Under the pieces are notes generated by a model. That model worked only from the letters and a program-made list of their open reading frames with translations, was not told the origin of the DNA and did no database searches. This document shows, piece after piece, positions 44,102-51,939 of a DNA stretch of 64,000 nt. Each line of letters begins with the position of its first letter. Positions within the stretch are counted from its first letter, which is position 1. The position numbers were made by a program, and so were the translations under genes. The stretch covers positions 124,001-188,000 of the forward strand of contig CAVYQI010000005.1 in assembly GCA_963770635.1 (NCBI GenBank), given 5' to 3'. Source of the stretch: DASZIT01 sp963770635 (GTDB lineage Bacteria > Actinomycetota > Acidimicrobiia > Acidimicrobiales > RAAP-2).

Positions 44102-44557
44102 TCAGTGGAAGTAGCGGTAGACGACCTCGGCGACGCAACTGGGCTTGGTCGAGCCCTCGGTCTCGAAGGTCATGCTGAACACCACCTGCACGCCCCCCTT
44201 GACGTCCTCCACCGATTCCACCCCGACGCCCATCCGGAGGTTGCTGCCGACCGGGACGGGGGAGGGAAACCTGACCTTGTTGCAGCCGTAGTTGACCCCG
44301 AAGGTCATCCCTTCGACCGTGAGGATCTCGTTCAGCAACACGGGAGCGAGCGACAGGGTCAGGTAACCGTGGGCGATGGCCCCGCCGAACGGACCGGCCT
44401 TGGCCCGTTCCGGATCGACGTGGATCCACTGGTGGTCGCCGGTGGCATCGGCAAACAGGTTGACCTGGTCCTGATCGATCCGGTGCCACGGGCTGTAGCC
44501 CAGTTGCTGTCCGACCAGTTCATGAAAGGTGTCGATGCCGTGCACAGTGGTTGCCAT
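44102..44557 (-). CDS. MaoC family (R)-specific enoyl-CoA hydratase-like protein
   Basis: The 151-residue hot-dog protein has the hydratase 2 motif 'FADATGDHQWIHVDPERA', with the catalytic Asp and His, and the following 'AIAHGYLTLSL' and 'NYGCNKVRFPSPVPVGS'. Enzymes of this type hydrate trans-2-enoyl-CoA in beta-oxidation, PHA supply or related routes. ATG 44557 has TACACT 6 nt upstream on the minus strand. It lies upstream of the MerR gene in the same direction with a 91-bp gap, so separate transcription is likely. Confidence 0.93.
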   Translation of the reverse strand: MATTVHGIDTFHELVGQQLGYSPWHRIDQDQVNLFADATGDHQWIHVDPERAKAGPFGGAIAHGYLTLSLAPVLLNEILTVEGMTFGVNYGCNKVRFPSPVPVGSNLRMGVGVESVEDVKGGVQVVFSMTFETEGSTKPSCVAEVVYRYFH

Positions 44558-44563
44558 CCGGCG

Positions 44564-44569
44564 AGTGTA
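44564..44569 (-). promoter_or_regulatory. -10 hexamer TACACT for the MaoC gene
   Basis: On the minus strand TACACT ends 6 nt before ATG 44557. Confidence 0.5.
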
Positions 44570-44653
44570 AATGATCGGAGGGAGGTCCTACCACCTGGTC
44601 CCCAGGCACTCCTACGCCCGAAACTCAGTTGATCCTCACGGTCTGACGGTCGC

Positions 44654-44659
44654 TACGCT
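44654..44659 (+). promoter_or_regulatory. -10 hexamer TACGCT before the VIT family gene
   Basis: TACGCT ends 7 nt before GTG 44667. TTGATC at 44629-44634, 19 nt upstream, is a possible -35. Confidence 0.45.
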
Positions 44660-44666
44660 GCCGTCA

Positions 44667-45365
44667 GTGGACCAAGGACATCATCACCGGAACCTCCAGG
44701 GCGGCGGCGCCCGGGCGGCCGTCTTCGGGGTCAGCGACGGGTTGGTCTCGAACGTCGCGCTCATCCTGGGGATGGCCGGTGCCAATTCCTCGCCCGGAGC
44801 CGTGAGGTTGGCGGGTCTGGCCGGTCTGGTCGGGGGGGCGTTCTCGATGGCGGCCGGAGAGTACGTGTCGATGCGGGCCCAGTCCGAACTGCTGGAGCGG
44901 GAGCTGGACGTCGAACGGGAGGCCATTCGCCACGAGCCCGAGGACGAGCGCCGCGAGTTGGCGGCCATCTACAAGCAGCGCGGCCTCGATCCGGGGATGG
45001 CCGAGGAGTTGTCCGAGAAGATGATGAGCAATCCCGAGGTGGCGTTGGATACCCACGCCCGCGAGGAGCTCGGCATCAATCCGGAGGAGACCGGGAACCC
45101 GATCCAAGCGGCGGGCTCGTCGTTCGTGACCTTCGGGATCGGAGCCTTCATCCCGCTGCTGCCGTGGCTCATCACCCACGGTGCGTTGGCGATGTGGTGG
45201 TCGGTCGCCCTGGGTGGAGTCAGTGCCGTGTCCGTCGGGACGGCACTGTCCTTCTTCACCGGTCGGTTCTGGCTGTGGTCGGCCACCCGCCAGTTGGTGA
45301 TTTCGGGAGCCGCCGCCGCCGTCACCTACACCATCGGCTATCTGATCGGCAGTGGCGGCCACTGA
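44667..45365 (+). CDS. VIT1/CCC1 family metal transporter
   Basis: The protein has 232 residues from GTG 44667. VIT1/CCC1 proteins move Fe2+ or Mn2+ out of the cytosol. Visible are 'ARAAVFGVSDGLVSNVALIL' (TM1, with the conserved Asp), 'GGAFSMAAGEYVSMRAQSEL' (TM2 Met/Glu site), a cytoplasmic helical metal-binding segment rich in Glu (about 85-135) and three C-terminal helices. A longer frame reaches back to 44571, but the family match and TACGCT support GTG 44667. Divergent from the MaoC gene. Confidence 0.92.
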   Translation: MDQGHHHRNLQGGGARAAVFGVSDGLVSNVALILGMAGANSSPGAVRLAGLAGLVGGAFSMAAGEYVSMRAQSELLERELDVEREAIRHEPEDERRELAAIYKQRGLDPGMAEELSEKMMSNPEVALDTHAREELGINPEETGNPIQAAGSSFVTFGIGAFIPLLPWLITHGALAMWWSVALGGVSAVSVGTALSFFTGRFWLWSATRQLVISGAAAAVTYTIGYLIGSGGH

Positions 45366-45427
45366 GGCACGCCGGGTCCGGCTCCGACCCTTCGCAGCTT
45401 TACCGGCTCAACGCCGGCCGGCCCAAG

Positions 45428-46432
45428 TCATGAGCTTGCCGAGTCCGGTTGGCCCACCGATCGGATGTAGGCCCGGTCGACATGGTGCTCGATGAAGCCC
45501 ATCGACCGATAGAGCGCAAGTGCGGGGTTGTCACCGTCCACATAGAGCATGCCGACCCGAAGGCCGGCGCCGGCCAGGCTGTCCAGCCCGGCGACGGTGA
45601 GTGCCCGGCCGAGCCCTTGCCCCTGGAAATCCGGGTCGACCGAGATGACGTAGATCTCACCCATGGGCGGCGACGTCTCGGCGTGGACCTTTGTCCAGCA
45701 TGACGCGGCCAAGCGTCCCTCTTGTTCGTACAGACGGAAACCGGCCGGGTCGAACCAGGGTTCCGCCTCCCGTTCGAGCAAGGTGCCGAGGATCCAGTTT
45801 CCCTGTTCGGGATGGGTGGCAAACGCCCGATTGTTCACCTCCAGCCAGGCATCCTCGTCCTGGCCGGGTACGAACGCCCGGGTCACGACCTTCGGTCGGG
45901 GATCCTCGATGGGGAGCGGACGGCGCAGCTGGATGAGATCCCGCTCCTGTCTCAGGCTGTGGGCGGCCGCCAGCAGGTCGTCCTCCGGGGCGACGTGGCT
46001 GGCCCAGTAGCGCAGCGTCCGGGGTCCGTGCTTCCCGGTCAGGCGGTCGGCCTCCTCCAGGGCGGCGCCGAGCAGCGCGTCGGCGACGCCTGCCTCCGAA
46101 TGGCGGAATCGCGGATCCACCACCAGTTCGAGGCCGAGGGCGCCATTGGTGCCGGCCGGGTTGAGCTGGGCGTAACCCACTGGTTCGGCATGATCGGGGT
46201 GGTGGGCGAACACCGCGGCAAATTGGTCGGGTGCGCCGCCAGGTTCCGTCTCTGGTCCGGTGTCGTCGGTCCCGTCGGTGGTGGGTTCCAGAGCCTGGGC
46301 GAGTTCCAACCGTTTGTGTTCACTGAGGGATTCGTATCCATCCGACTCGGCGGCGGCTTCAACCAGACGGCTGATGTCGGCGAAGGAATCGGCGTCGATT
46401 CGGTGAGTCGTCGTGAGTCGCACCCCGGCCAT
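45428..46432 (-). CDS. mshD: mycothiol synthase
   Basis: The 334-residue tandem GNAT protein acetylates Cys-GlcN-Ins to mycothiol, the actinobacterial thiol. The active C-terminal domain has 'GEIYVISVDPDFQGQGLGRA' (acetyl-CoA loop) and 'VGMLYVDGDNPALALYRSMG'; the N-terminal domain is degenerate, as usual. A Pro/Glu/Asp-rich insert lies near residues 50-66. ATG 46432 is 7 nt from TAGCGT on the minus strand and shares a very compact divergent promoter with nth. Presence of mshD implies a complete mycothiol route elsewhere. Confidence 0.95.
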   Translation of the reverse strand: MAGVRLTTTHRIDADSFADISRLVEAAAESDGYESLSEHKRLELAQALEPTTDGTDDTGPETEPGGAPDQFAAVFAHHPDHAEPVGYAQLNPAGTNGALGLELVVDPRFRHSEAGVADALLGAALEEADRLTGKHGPRTLRYWASHVAPEDDLLAAAHSLRQERDLIQLRRPLPIEDPRPKVVTRAFVPGQDEDAWLEVNNRAFATHPEQGNWILGTLLEREAEPWFDPAGFRLYEQEGRLAASCWTKVHAETSPPMGEIYVISVDPDFQGQGLGRALTVAGLDSLAGAGLRVGMLYVDGDNPALALYRSMGFIEHHVDRAYIRSVGQPDSASS

Positions 46433-46439
46433 GTTGGTG

Positions 46440-46455
46440 ACGCTACCGGTAGTCT
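46440..46455. promoter_or_regulatory. back-to-back -10 elements for mshD and nth
   Basis: The 16 bp ACGCTACCGGTAGTCT hold TAGCGT on the minus strand (46445-46440), 7 nt from the mshD ATG, and TAGTCT on the plus strand (46450-46455), 6 nt from the nth GTG. Only 4 bp (CCGG) separate the two hexamers, around the palindrome TACCGGTA. Confidence 0.55.
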
Positions 46456-46461
46456 CCTCAG

Positions 46462-47238
46462 GTGGCTCGACCCCGATCGCCTGCCGGCCGCGCCCGAGAG
46501 ACCAATCTGCGCCTGGCCGCCGAGTATCCGGGCTCCGCCTCCGAGCTGTGCGCGCTGGACCACCACGGTCCGTTTCAGCTCCTGGTGGCCACCATCCTCT
46601 CCGCCCAGACCACCGACGAGCGGGTCAACATGGTGACGCCGGTGCTCTTCGCTCGCTACCCCGATGCCCCCGCCCTCGCCGCCGCCGATCCTGTCGAGCT
46701 CGAGGACATCATCCATTCCACCGGGTTCTTCCGGGCCAAGGCCCGGAATCTGATCGGGATGGCCCAGGGGGTGGTGGCCCGCTTCGGGGGCGAGGTTCCC
46801 AGTCGGCGCGAGGACCTGGTCACCCTGGCCGGGGTCGGCCGGAAGACCGCCAACGTGGTGCGGAGCGTGGACTTCGGGCTCCCCGGGCTCCCGGTCGACA
46901 CCCATGTGGGCCGGCTGGCCCTCCGGTTGGGCCTGACCACCGAGACCGACCCGGTGAAAGTCGAATTGGCGCTGAACAAGCTCATCCCGGAGCGGGACCA
47001 GGGGTCGTTCAGCCTCCGGTTGATCCTCCACGGTCGACAGATCTGCGTGGCCCGGTCGCCACGGTGCGGCGATTGCCTGTTGGCGGATTTCTGCCCCGCG
47101 CCTTCAAGATCGCGGGCGCTGACCAGGGCGTTCGCCCGGCAAAGGGGAAAACCCCGGCAAAAGCCCAGAAGAGGTCCGTGCCCTCGTAAGAGTTGGGTGA
47201 AATTTGGGGTGGCGACTGGAACAAAGGCGCCTCCATGA
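46462..47238 (+). CDS. nth: endonuclease III
   Basis: The 258-residue DNA glycosylase/AP lyase removes oxidised pyrimidines. It has 'LLVATILSAQTTDERVN', the HhH with catalytic Lys 'LAGVGRKTANVV', the catalytic Asp in 'LPVDTHVGRLALRLGL', and the [4Fe-4S] cluster pattern C-x6-C-x2-C-x5-C in 'ICVARSPRCGDCLLADFC'. After the cluster about 45 basic residues extend beyond the usual C-terminus. GTG 46462 is supported by TAGTCT 6 nt upstream. Confidence 0.95.
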   Translation: MARPRSPAGRARETNLRLAAEYPGSASELCALDHHGPFQLLVATILSAQTTDERVNMVTPVLFARYPDAPALAAADPVELEDIIHSTGFFRAKARNLIGMAQGVVARFGGEVPSRREDLVTLAGVGRKTANVVRSVDFGLPGLPVDTHVGRLALRLGLTTETDPVKVELALNKLIPERDQGSFSLRLILHGRQICVARSPRCGDCLLADFCPAPSRSRALTRAFARQRGKPRQKPRRGPCPRKSWVKFGVATGTKAPP

Positions 47239-47320
47239 TGTTGTATTGGGTACTCGGAACCGGTTCCCGCCACCTGGTTCCGTGGAGCGGAGCTCGGGCC
47301 CCGCCGCCCGACCCGCTCGC

Positions 47321-47348
47321 GCAAAGGCGCCCTTTGGGGCGCCTTTGC
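47321..47348. terminator. 12-bp stem hairpin between convergent nth and yoaK
   Basis: GCAAAGGCGCCC pairs perfectly with GGGCGCCTTTGC around a TTTG loop. The position between convergent genes suggests a bidirectional terminator. No U-run follows. Confidence 0.65.
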
Positions 47349-47390
47349 TGCTGTCCCGGTGCGTTTGTGGCCAGGTCCCGGGAACCCGAG

Positions 47391-48083
47391 TCAGGCGGGT
47401 TGGGCCGGGAGATGTGATCCCTCGATGGCGGCGATGCCCACCGTGGCGATGGCCAGCGCCGCCAGCAACGTCCAGCCCACCCCGATGTGCTCGAGGACGG
47501 ATCCGAGCACGGCCCCACCGAAGAGCAGCACGATGGTGGCGACCCGGCGTCCGGCCCGCACCGGCCGGCCACGGACTTCGACCGCGTCGGCGACCAGCCC
47601 ACCTAGCGCGGTGGTGAGCACGGTAGTGTTCACATCCGGCAGGCCCATCCGTCGCACCACCGCGTTCTGGATCCCCATCGACAACGCCAACAGGGCGAGG
47701 ACGCTGTCCGTCCGCCCAGTGGACCCGGCGTCCACCGCGAACAGGACCACGGTGGCGGCGGCCAAGATGATCCACTCGACCACGAAGCCCCGGAGGTAGT
47801 GCGGCACCTGGTGGCGGCCGCCGACCAGAAAGCTGCCACCAATCGCGCCAGCCGCGAAGGCGAGCAGGGCGATCAAGCTCCCGAGGAGGGAAAGGTGGGC
47901 CGACCGGTCGGTGGCAAACCCCAGCAGCAGCACGTTGCCGGTCATGTTGGCGGTGAATACCTGTCCGAGCCCGAGGTAGCTGGCGGCGTCGGCCATCCCG
48001 GTGACCACGGTAAGCAAGAAGAGCCCGGTCAACAACCACCGGTCGTCGCCCCGCTGGATCGACGATTCCGATGTCTCGGTCAT
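47391..48083 (-). CDS. YoaK/DUF1275 family membrane protein
   Basis: The protein has 230 residues from ATG 48083 ('MTETSESS'), with six predicted membrane helices. Signatures of DUF1275 are 'TGMADAASYLGLGQVFTANM', 'TGNVLLLGFA', 'MGIQNAVVRRMGLPDVNTTV' and 'LTTALGGLV'. The family's function is not settled; members are predicted membrane transporters or permease-like proteins. GATACT ends 6 nt before the ATG on the minus strand, a near match to the leaderless pattern. A longer frame to 48152 exists but lacks family similarity. Confidence 0.9.
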   Translation of the reverse strand: MTETSESSIQRGDDRWLLTGLFLLTVVTGMADAASYLGLGQVFTANMTGNVLLLGFATDRSAHLSLLGSLIALLAFAAGAIGGSFLVGGRHQVPHYLRGFVVEWIILAAATVVLFAVDAGSTGRTDSVLALLALSMGIQNAVVRRMGLPDVNTTVLTTALGGLVADAVEVRGRPVRAGRRVATIVLLFGGAVLGSVLEHIGVGWTLLAALAIATVGIAAIEGSHLPAQPA

Positions 48084-48089
48084 CGGTTC

Positions 48090-48095
48090 AGTATC
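48090..48095 (-). promoter_or_regulatory. -10-like GATACT for the yoaK gene
   Basis: On the minus strand GATACT ends 6 nt before ATG 48083; the first base differs from TANNNT. Confidence 0.3.
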
Positions 48096-48198
48096 GTCGC
48101 AACCGGACCCGGTCATCCGGATCACCGGCAACCGCCTACCGGCGATCGCCAACCATCGCCGAGACCGGTGGTTTCCGGGCTACCGAGTCAGCCGTGGG

Positions 48199-51100
48199 TC
48201 AGACGTTGCGCCGGTAGGTGCCCCCGACCTCGAAGAGGGTCTGGGTGATCTGCCCGAGCGACGCGCTCCGCACCGTTCGCATCAGGGCGTCGAAGATGTT
48301 GTCGCCTCGCAGCGCCGCCTCCCGGAGCTCGGCCAGGGCGGCGGGGGCGTCGTCGGCATGGCGGGTGTGGAAGTCGGCCAACCGCCGGATCTGGCCCTCC
48401 TTTTCGGCCGAGGTGGCCCGGGCCAGCTCCAGGGCGTGCGGGGTTTCCGGGCCGGAGTCGGCGACAAACGTGTTGACACCGACCAGGGGGAGCGAGCCGT
48501 CGTGCTTGCGATGCTCGTAGAGCATCGAGTCATCCTGGATGCGACCCCGCTGGTAGCCGGTCTCCATGGCTCCGAGGACGCCGCCCCGCTCCGACAGGCT
48601 GTCGAGCTCGGCCAGCACCGCCTCCTCCAACAGATCGGTGAGCTCCTCGACGATGAAGCTGCCTTGCAGCGGGTTCTCGTTGGCGGCCAGGCCCCACTCC
48701 TTGGTGATGATCAGCTGGATGGCCAGGGCCCGGCGGACCGATTCCGTCGAGGGCGTGGTCACCGCCTCGTCGTACGCATTGGTGTGGAGGCTGTTGGCGT
48801 TGTCGTAGATGGCGCAGAGGGCCTGGAGGGTGGTTCGGATGTCGTTGAACGCCATCTCCTGGGCGTGGAGGGAACGTCCCGAGGTCTGCACGTGATACTT
48901 CAACTTCTGCGATCGGGAGTTGGCGCCGTAGCGGTCGCGCATGGCGACCGCCCAGATCCGTCGGGCCACCCGACCGATCACCGTGTACTCCGGGTCCATC
49001 CCGTTGGAGAAGAAGAACGACAGGTTGGGGGCGAAATCATCGATGGCCAGCCCTCGGGCCAGATACGACTCCACGTAGGTGAACCCGTTGGCCAGGGTGA
49101 AGGCCAACTGGGTGATGGGGTTGGCCCCGGCTTCGGCGATGTGATAGCCGGAGATCGACACCGAGTAGAAATTCCGCACCTGGTTGTCGACGAAGAATTC
49201 CTGGATGTCGGCCATCACCCCGAGGGAGAACTCGGTGGAGAAGATGCAGGTGTTCTGGCCCTGGTCCTCCTTGAGGATGTCGGCCTGGACGGTACCCCGA
49301 ACGGTACGGAACACCCGCTGGCGGACTTCCTCGGACTCGGCCTCGGTGGGCGTGCGGCCGTGGTCGGCCTCGAACCGCTCCAGCTGCTGGTCGATGGCGG
49401 TGTTCAGGTACATGGCCAGGATGGTGGGCGCCGGTCCGTTGATGGTCATCGACACCGAGGTGGTGGAGTCGCAGAGGTCGAACCCCGCATACAGCGCCTT
49501 CATGTCGTCGAGGGTGGCGATCGACACCCCCGAGGTCCCGACCTTGCCGTAGACGTCGGGCTGGGTGTTCGGATCCCGCCCGTAGAGGGTCACCGAGTCG
49601 AAGGCGGTGGACAGCCGGGTGGCGGGTTGGCCAGCGGCCAGCAGGTGGAACCGCCGGTTGGTGCGGAACGCGTCGCCTTCCCCGGCGAACATGCGGGCCG
49701 GGTCCTCGTTCTCCCGCTTTAGCGGGAACACCCCGGCGGTGAACGGGAAATGACCGGGGAGGTGCTCGGCACGCAGCCAGCGGAGGAGGTCGCCGTGGTC
49801 GGTGCCGCGGGGGAGCGCCACCCGGGGAACGCGGGTGCCCGAGAGGGACGTGGTCGACAGTGGCACCGACCGTCCGCCATCGGCGGAGTCGACGGTCAAC
49901 TCGTCGCCGGCGAACGTCTCCCGGAGGTCGGCGAGCTCGGTGAGCAGGGCCCGGTTGGCCGGGTCGAGGGCGTCGTTGCTCTCGACCGCCATCGCCTCGA
50001 GCACCTGGGACACCCCGGAGACATCGCCGGCCTTCGATTCGTCGGGCATCCCGTCCCGGGAGGCGACCAATCCGGCGACATCCTCCAGCTGCTGGATCCG
50101 TCGGGCGATCACCGCCTGGTGCTCGGTGGTGGCGTGGTAGCCGCGGACCGTCTCGGCGATCTCCGAGAGGTAGCGGGTGCGCTCCGGTGGGACGATCGCC
50201 GACCCGGCCACCGACGCCTGTACATCGACGGCGGTCAGTTGGCCTCCGAACACCGGGAGCTGGTGCTCGGCCAGGGCATCGCGGAGGTACTGGTAGAGGG
50301 CGGTGGTCCCGAGATCGTTGAAGCGCGAGGCGATGGTGCCGAACACCGGAGGCGGCTGGCTCGAGGCGGGGCCCGCCGGGCTCCCGGGGCGCCCGGTGGA
50401 CTGACTGTCGGAGTGGTTGCGGGTCCACTGACGGGTCACCGCCCGCAGCGCGTCGTCGGCTCCCCGCCGGTCGAACTTGTTGATGGCGACCACATCGGCA
50501 AGGTCCAACATGTCGATCTTCTCCAGCTGGGACGGCGCGCCGTACTCCGGTGTCATCACGTAGAGCGAGACGTCGGCGATGTCCACGATGGCGGCATCGC
50601 CCTGTCCGATCCCCGGGGTCTCGACGATGATGAGGTCGAACCCGGCGGCCCGACAGGCGTCGATGATGGACGGAATCGGCAGCGGGACTTCGGACCGGCT
50701 GCCCCGGGTGGCCACCGACCGGAAGAAGACCTGAGGGGTGTCGATGGCGTTCATCCGGATGCGGTCGCCGAGCAGCGCGCCGCCGCTCCGCCGACGGGTG
50801 GGGTCGACGGCCAGGACGGCGATCCGCAACTTGTCCCCCTGGTCCAGCCGGAACCGCCGGATCAGCTCATCGGTCAGGGACGACTTCCCCGACCCACCGG
50901 TTCCGGTGATGCCGAGCACCGGGACGGAGCGGCCACCGGCCGCCCGGGCCAGGCCCTCGGCCATCTCGGCGGGCAGGGAGCCGGCTTCGATGCCGGTGAT
51001 CACCCGGGCCAGGTCGGCGACGTTGCCGAGCAGCAATTCGTCGAGGGTGGCCGGCTGTCGGGCGCCGAGATCGACGTCGCACTCTTCGATGAGCTGATTG

Positions 51101-51534
51101 ATCATCCGCTCCAGCCCGAGGCGCTGGCCGTCCTCGGGGGAGAAGATACGACGGACCCCGTAGGCCTCGAGCTCGGCGATCTCCGAAGGGATGATGACGC
51201 CGCCGCCGCCTCCGTAGATCTGGATGTCGCTGCGCCCTTCCTGGCGCAGCCGGTCGACCACATAGCGGAAGTACTCGAGATGCCCGCCCTGGTAGGAGCT
51301 GATGGCGATGCCCTGTACGTCTTCCGCCACCGCCGCCGCCACCACCTCGTCAACCGAGCGGTTGTGGCCGAGATGGACGACCTCCGCGCCCTGGCTCTGG
51401 AGGAGACGGCGCATGATGTTGATGGCGGCGTCATGGCCGTCGAACAGGCTGGCCGCGCTGATGAATCGCACCGGGTGCCGGGGTCGGTGCAGTTCGGGTC
51501 CGGGCTCGGGTGACGAGGATTCCGGCCTAATCAT
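48199..51534 (-). CDS. icmF: fused isobutyryl-CoA mutase IcmF
   Basis: The 1111-residue protein fuses all parts of an adenosylcobalamin mutase. Residues about 20-150 form the B12-binding domain, with the base-off histidine in 'LFDGHDAAINIMRR'. About 205-400 form the MeaI/MeaB-like G-protein chaperone: P-loop 'GTGGSGKSS' (211-219), 'VETPGIGQGDA' and 'NKFD' (352-355). The rest is the substrate-binding TIM barrel of the mutase. The enzyme interconverts isobutyryl-CoA and n-butyryl-CoA, and related fusions act on pivalyl-CoA or other acyl-CoAs. The fusion order (B12-GTPase-mutase) is that of IcmF. It stands alone between yoaK and a small gene. Confidence 0.96.
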   Translation of the reverse strand: MIRPESSSPEPGPELHRPRHPVRFISAASLFDGHDAAINIMRRLLQSQGAEVVHLGHNRSVDEVVAAAVAEDVQGIAISSYQGGHLEYFRYVVDRLRQEGRSDIQIYGGGGGVIIPSEIAELEAYGVRRIFSPEDGQRLGLERMINQLIEECDVDLGARQPATLDELLLGNVADLARVITGIEAGSLPAEMAEGLARAAGGRSVPVLGITGTGGSGKSSLTDELIRRFRLDQGDKLRIAVLAVDPTRRRSGGALLGDRIRMNAIDTPQVFFRSVATRGSRSEVPLPIPSIIDACRAAGFDLIIVETPGIGQGDAAIVDIADVSLYVMTPEYGAPSQLEKIDMLDLADVVAINKFDRRGADDALRAVTRQWTRNHSDSQSTGRPGSPAGPASSQPPPVFGTIASRFNDLGTTALYQYLRDALAEHQLPVFGGQLTAVDVQASVAGSAIVPPERTRYLSEIAETVRGYHATTEHQAVIARRIQQLEDVAGLVASRDGMPDESKAGDVSGVSQVLEAMAVESNDALDPANRALLTELADLRETFAGDELTVDSADGGRSVPLSTTSLSGTRVPRVALPRGTDHGDLLRWLRAEHLPGHFPFTAGVFPLKRENEDPARMFAGEGDAFRTNRRFHLLAAGQPATRLSTAFDSVTLYGRDPNTQPDVYGKVGTSGVSIATLDDMKALYAGFDLCDSTTSVSMTINGPAPTILAMYLNTAIDQQLERFEADHGRTPTEAESEEVRQRVFRTVRGTVQADILKEDQGQNTCIFSTEFSLGVMADIQEFFVDNQVRNFYSVSISGYHIAEAGANPITQLAFTLANGFTYVESYLARGLAIDDFAPNLSFFFSNGMDPEYTVIGRVARRIWAVAMRDRYGANSRSQKLKYHVQTSGRSLHAQEMAFNDIRTTLQALCAIYDNANSLHTNAYDEAVTTPSTESVRRALAIQLIITKEWGLAANENPLQGSFIVEELTDLLEEAVLAELDSLSERGGVLGAMETGYQRGRIQDDSMLYEHRKHDGSLPLVGVNTFVADSGPETPHALELARATSAEKEGQIRRLADFHTRHADDAPAALAELREAALRGDNIFDALMRTVRSASLGQITQTLFEVGGTYRRNV

Positions 51535-51541
51535 ATGACTT

Positions 51542-51547
51542 ACAATA
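51542..51547 (-). promoter_or_regulatory. -10 hexamer TATTGT for icmF
   Basis: On the minus strand TATTGT ends 7 nt before the icmF ATG (51534). A second option is TTGGTG (51586-51581), 17 nt, TACTAT (51563-51558), giving a short 5' leader. The region 51530-51567 is a distinct A+T-rich island. Confidence 0.45.
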
Positions 51548-51640
51548 GTCGGAATTCATAGTAAAAAGCCAGAGGTCCAGCACCAACCGCCGCGCCGGCA
51601 GGTTGAGCACCCGCAGGGGCAGCACCGCCGGGCCGCGGTC

Positions 51641-51838
51641 TCACGGTCGCCGGAGGGCGGCGGTCAATCGGGTGAGCCGGCGGCTGGCGCCCATCAGGGC
51701 CCGCTCGATGGCGAAGAGCTCCTTGGCCATGTCTTCGTCCTTGGCGGCACTGGCGGCATCGGCGTGGACGGTGATCCGACGGGTCAGATCCTCGAGGGCG
51801 GTGGCGAGTGACGAGAGTTCTGCTGCGCTGGCTGCCAT
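51641..51838 (-). CDS. small helical protein, hypothetical
   Basis: The 65-residue protein is predicted to be wholly helical: 'LSSLATALEDLTRRITVHAD' and 'FAIERALMGASRRLTRLTAA', separated by 'AASAAKDEDMAKEL'. Leu/Ala spacing suggests a two-helix hairpin or coiled coil. No motif identifies a function. GATGAT lies 6 nt before its ATG on the minus strand. It is divergent from hisD. It could be spurious, but amino-acid composition and the clear helical periodicity favour a real gene. Confidence 0.6.
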   Translation of the reverse strand: MAASAAELSSLATALEDLTRRITVHADAASAAKDEDMAKELFAIERALMGASRRLTRLTAALRRP

Positions 51839-51924
51839 TCGGCGATCATCGCACTTTGCGCACCGGTTGCCCAGACAGGCCCCTACGTCCCAGCCTGTCG
51901 ACAGAGGGGGCGAACCCTGCCAGG

Positions 51925-51930
51925 TAGCCT
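51925..51930 (+). promoter_or_regulatory. -10 hexamer TAGCCT before hisD
   Basis: TAGCCT ends 9 nt before ATG 51940 and would serve the his operon. I see no histidine-rich leader peptide or T-box here. Confidence 0.45.
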
Positions 51931-51939
51931 TGATGGACC

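Noticed and set aside
44571..44666. N-terminal extension of the VIT family transporter back to 44571
   Set aside because: The extra 32 residues do not resemble the family, and TACGCT 7 nt before GTG 44667 marks a better start.
51839..51939. Histidine attenuator or T-box before hisD
   Set aside because: I found no His-rich leader frame, T-box core or terminator hairpin; the region holds only a -10-like hexamer.
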